64,000 nt of DNA. Origin: Papio anubis. Its lineage: Eukaryota > Chordata > Mammalia > Primates > Cercopithecidae. Where the stretch lies: NCBI RefSeq assembly GCF_008728515.1, contig NC_044981.1, positions 98,096,043 through 98,160,042 on the forward strand, written 5' to 3'. Shown here piece after piece: positions 60,610-64,000 of this stretch (position 1 is its first letter; each line of letters opens with the position of its first letter). The notes beneath the pieces are model-generated. The model did no database searches and was not told the DNA's origin. It was given only the letters and a program-made list of their open reading frames with translations. The position numbers and the translations under genes were made by a program.

Positions 60610-61920
60610 CTTTTTATGGCAGCATAGTATTGCATGGTGTCTATGTACCATATTTTCTTTATCCAGTCTATTGTTGGTGGGCATTTAGGTGGATTCCTTT
60701 CCATTGCTATTATGAATAGTGCTACAATGAACATACATGTCTATGTGTGTTTATGATAGAATGATTCATTTTCCTTTGGGTGTATACCCAACAATGGGAT
60801 CACTGGGTCGAATAGTAATACTGTTTAGAGTTCTTGAATCCTCACAGGCTTTCCACAATGGCTGAACTAATTTACACTCCCACCAACAGGGTATAAAGCG
60901 TTCCCTTTTCCCTGTGACCTTGCCAGAATGTATTATTGTTTGACTTTTTAATAATAGCCATTCTTACTGATATGAGATGGTATCTAATTGTGGTTTTAAT
61001 TTGCATTTCTCCAATAATTAGCGATGTTGAGCATATTTCATATGCTTGTTGACTGCATGTATGTCTTGTTTTGAGAAGTGTCTGTTCACGTCTTTTACAT
61101 ACATTTTAATGGGTTTGTGTATTGCTTACAAATTTGCTTCAGTTCCTTATGGACTACGGATATTAGACCTTTGTCAGATGCACAGTTTCTAAATATTTTC
61201 TCCCATTCTTTAGGTTGTTTAATCTGTTGATAGTGTCTTTTGCTGTGCAGAAACTCTTTAGTTCAATTAGATCCCATTTGTCCATTTTTGCTTTTGTTGC
61301 AATTGCTTTTGACATCTTTGTAATGAAATCTTTGCGACTTACTATATCCAGAATGATATTTCCTTTGTTATCTTCCAGAGTTTTTTATAGTTTTAGGTTT
61401 TACATTTAAGTATTTAATCAATCTTCAGTTTATTTTTATATATGATGTAAAGACGGGATCCAGTTTCAATCTTCTGCATATGGCTAGCTAGTTATCCCAG
61501 CAGCATTTATTGTATAGGGAATCTTTCCCCATTGCTTTTTTTTTTCTTTTTTTGTCAGCTTTGTTAAAGATTGGACAGTTGCAGTTGTGCAAAATGAGGT
61601 TATGTCCTCTGCAACAACATGGGTAGAGCTAGAGGCCATTATCCTAAGCAAACTAATGCAGGAACAGAAAACTAAATACTGCATGTTCTCACTTATAAGA
61701 GGGAGCTAAGCAGCAAGAACACATGGGCACAAGTAGACCCTGGGGCCTACTTGAAGGTGAAGGGTGGGAGGAGGGAGAGGATCAGAAAAAATACCCATTG
61801 GACCCTATGCTTACTACCTGGGTGATGAAATAATCTGTAAGTGAAACCCACATGACATCAGTTTCCCTACATAACAAACCGGCACATGTACCCCGAACCT
61901 TAAATAAAAGCTAAAAGAAA
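60605..61920 (+). mobile_element. L1PA/PB insertion with 5' inversion (twin priming)
   Basis: Positions 60605-61594 are antisense ORF2, starting at tttttatggcagcatagtat. Positions 61595-61920 are sense L1, from aaaatgaggttatgtcctct through the 3'UTR (acaaaccggcacatgtaccc) to aataaaagc. In L1 order the two parts meet almost exactly, ccataaaaa on one side and aaaatgagg on the other, the expected geometry of a 5' inversion. The target duplication is obscured by the Alu on the left. Confidence 0.85.
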
Positions 61921-62164
61921 GAACAATTGAAGAAATAATCTAGTATTTTTTAAAAAGCTAGAATTATCCAAGTTGATGATTTAAAAGCCTTCGAATACAT
62001 ATATAATTGTCCAGCAGAACCCAATATTAACATGAGGAGAGAAAAAGGGAACTAAAAAAATCAAGTTAACAGAATTCCTGAGTTTTAGAGTTAAAAAAAA
62101 AAATATGTGCAAGGTTTAACAACTATGAATACTAAAGTTAATAATTTTTCCTGACAATAATATA
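61921..62164. other. No recognised feature
   Basis: Short unassigned stretch. Confidence 0.45.
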
Positions 62165-62325
62165 ACAGAAGAAGAGTCCTGAGTTGGCATGCTCTTGCCC
62201 TGTCACACATGATGTCCTCTACCATGTTATGACTCAGCATGAAGGCTCTTCCTAGATGCCAGCGCCGTGCTCTTGGACTTCCCAGTCTTTGCAACCATAA
62301 GCTAAATAAGCTTATTTTTCTAATA
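62165..62325 (+). mobile_element. 3' part of a MaLR LTR, sense
   Basis: catgctcttgccctgtcaca, ccatgttatgactcagcatg and agatgccagcgccgtgctct followed by ttggacttcccagtctttgc match the 3' half of MST/MLT1 LTRs. The 5' part is missing. Confidence 0.7.
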
Positions 62326-62329
62326 ATAA

Positions 62330-63640
62330 TAAAAAAATCCACCCCCACCTCCTCAAAAAGAACCCACTGTCTGCTGCCTGCTGGGAGAGTGTCTAAGGTA
62401 GTTTTGTGGGGAGGTCACGTTATTGCTTTACCTGTTTCTGTATTTTCTACTTTAAAGTATCCCTTGTCTTCAAAATCAACAGAACTTTCTGTTTCTGGTC
62501 TCATTTTTTCTAACCAACTTTAACAAGTCCTAGCAGCCCAGCACATATCATTTTACATCCTATTTGTATACATTTTCAGGAATTACTACAGCAGCAGGAC
62601 CTTAATGCTATACTTCAGTTTTCATAGGAAGAAGATTAAGTCCAGTAAATATAGAGGTTGACAAGGGATAGATGTCCACAATGGAAAGCAAACTTATCTG
62701 TTCTACTAGCTATACATCTGATACTTCAGGAAGGTAGCTCAATGCTCTTTATCTTTGAATTAATAGAAAGTTTACTCTTTTCTCATCAAAACTTTCTTCA
62801 AAACTTTCTTGTTGCAGAGGCCCAACCTAAAAAGACATTTTTCCCTATAATTGCTGGACAGTGAATGTCATTCAATGTCAAAAGCAGTTTATTAAAAGCT
62901 AAAATTCAAAGTATTATTTCATGTAGAAGATGTCAAGTAGTAACTCTGACTGCATTTTTACTGAGTCAGCTAAATTAACCTGAGGGTTTACATGATTTAA
63001 ATACAGCAAAAGTGGCAATAGTTCTTCCATTGGCAATTATTTTTGGCTAATTAAAATTGGCCTCCCTCTAATTTTTTTTTTCTTAACAGACCTTCTTGTT
63101 AAAGCTTTAGTGATATCAATTTGTTGGAATAACCTACAATTTCTGCTATATGGTGGCCTCTGCAGTCAGGAGAATTAATTCGTCAGCCACATTACATTTG
63201 TTACTTTTGCTCTTCTCCTTTTTTTCCTTGCTACCCTTTTCTTTCTTTTCCTCTCCTCACTCCTTATCATATTATTTACTATCTGAACAATATCTATTAA
63301 TAACAGGTGTTACTATAAATGAATTTAAGAAAAATAAAAGGTATTTGATAGCATACATTTTCATAACAATTTACCTTTGTTCTATTTCAGTATTACATTT
63401 GAAATCCCAAAATACAAAGTTCATGATTACTCTGAACTCTATGGTACTTATATCAAAGAGCAGACCAAGAAATATATGCATTCTTGCTAGGAAGAACGAA
63501 ATCACTGGTCCTTTATTCAGAAAAATGTAATGCCTTTCACTACAAAAAAAAAAAAAAAAAAAAAAAAGTCTTAAATAAGGAATATTGCTGAGTAAAACAA
63601 ATAAACAAAAACATGATAATTATGAAAGGTCTTTTGAGTA
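62330..63640. other. No recognised feature apart from a poly-A run
   Basis: Unassigned DNA. A 24-base A-run lies at 63543-63567. A 126-codon plus frame (63150-63530) is Leu/Phe/Ser-rich from a pyrimidine-rich stretch and shows no domain. Confidence 0.45.
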
Positions 63641-64000
63641 CAGACAGACTTCATTTTATTGAGCTTCCTTTTATTGTGCTTCATAGATATTGCAGTTTTT
63701 ACAAATTGAAGATTTGTGGCAAGCCTGCACCTTGCAAGTCAATCAGTGCCATTTTTCTAATAGCACATGCTTACTTTGTGTCACATGTTGTTAATTCTTG
63801 CAATATTTCATACTTTTTTAGTATTATCATATCTGTTATGATGATGTGTGTTCAGCAATCTTTGATGTTATTATTGTAATTTTTGGGGGTGCCAGGAACT
63901 GCATCTTTATAAGATGGTAAACTTAATTAATAAATGTGTGTGTTCTGACTGCTCATTCACCAGCCATTCAACCATCTCTTGTCCTCACCTCAGGCTACCC
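63641..64000 (+). mobile_element. Tigger1 DNA transposon, 5' end, cut by the window edge
   Basis: cagacagacttcattttatt starts directly after a TA (63639-63640), as at a Tc1/mariner-type insertion. tattgcagtttttacaaatt, aagatttgtggcaagcctgc and cttaattaataaatgtgtgt follow the Tigger1 5' region in order. The transposase region, if present, would lie beyond 64000. Confidence 0.88.

Noticed and set aside
63150..63530. A 126-codon plus-strand frame with hydrophobic stretches
   Set aside because: Leu/Phe/Ser come from a pyrimidine-rich tract; no signal peptide logic, homology or neighbouring exon supports a gene.

Overview
This window looks like non-coding genomic DNA from a primate, most likely an Old World monkey. 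It is AT-rich and has no bacterial-style genes or operons. I find no intact cellular protein-coding gene, no tRNA or rRNA gene and no CRISPR array. The lineage guess rests on the youngest Alu (18291-18596). From memory, its variants on the antisense strand (ccggatctcagctcactgc, gggtttacgccattctcc, ggcttgagccaccgcgcc) are those of the AluYR-type Alus of macaques and baboons, not the human AluY consensus. Primate-specific L1PA, THE1/MST, MER2, MER8, MADE1 and Tigger1 elements agree with a catarrhine genome. The reading frames of 60-190 codons across the window are pieces of L1 ORF1/ORF2, shadows of Alus and LTRs, or translated microsatellites.

Layout. 1-5670: two old L1M elements on the minus strand (5' parts: ORF2 start, ORF1, 5'UTR), the second ending in about 110-bp tandem units. 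5690-9690: several L1 fragments in both orientations, including a younger L1PA 3' end with target-site duplications and a 200-bp copy of the first L1's 5'UTR. 9710-10531: a MaLR LTR, then a minus-strand L1 with a short 5' inversion and a possible 3' transduction. 10535-18290: mostly unassigned AT-rich DNA with microsatellites and two tandem MIRs. 18291-25420: five Alus, two MST/THE1 LTRs (one split by an Alu), a decayed hAT transposase split by an Alu, and an ancient L1M. 25420-28700: unassigned DNA with a perfect hairpin. 28704-29929: an L1 with a large 5' inversion. 30766-32844: two solo ERV LTRs, the second CpG-rich. 33083-43155: a nested region with two MER2 elements, a MLT1-like LTR split by an Alu and a rearranged L1, and a second MER2 split by a rearranged, nearly 5 kb L1. 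43156-52780: AT-rich DNA, a MIR, L1M pieces, an Alu and a candidate exon-like segment. 52780-64000: L1M, Alus, THE1, MER8, MADE1, MIR, a twin-primed L1, a MaLR fragment, and the start of a Tigger1 that runs off the window.

Nothing here works together as a pathway. The window records retrotransposition and its by-products: nested insertions, 5' inversions, transduction and recombination. The points most worth checking are the two rearranged L1s whose breakpoints fall on the same L1 coordinate (35945 and 41028), the 95% identical 200-bp direct repeat 5.2 kb apart, the MADE1 hairpin of the kind that gives rise to miR-548, the decayed hAT transposase, the CpG-rich LTR, and the 57-bp exon-like segment at 52194-52250. 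All family names were assigned by eye and memory, without a library search.
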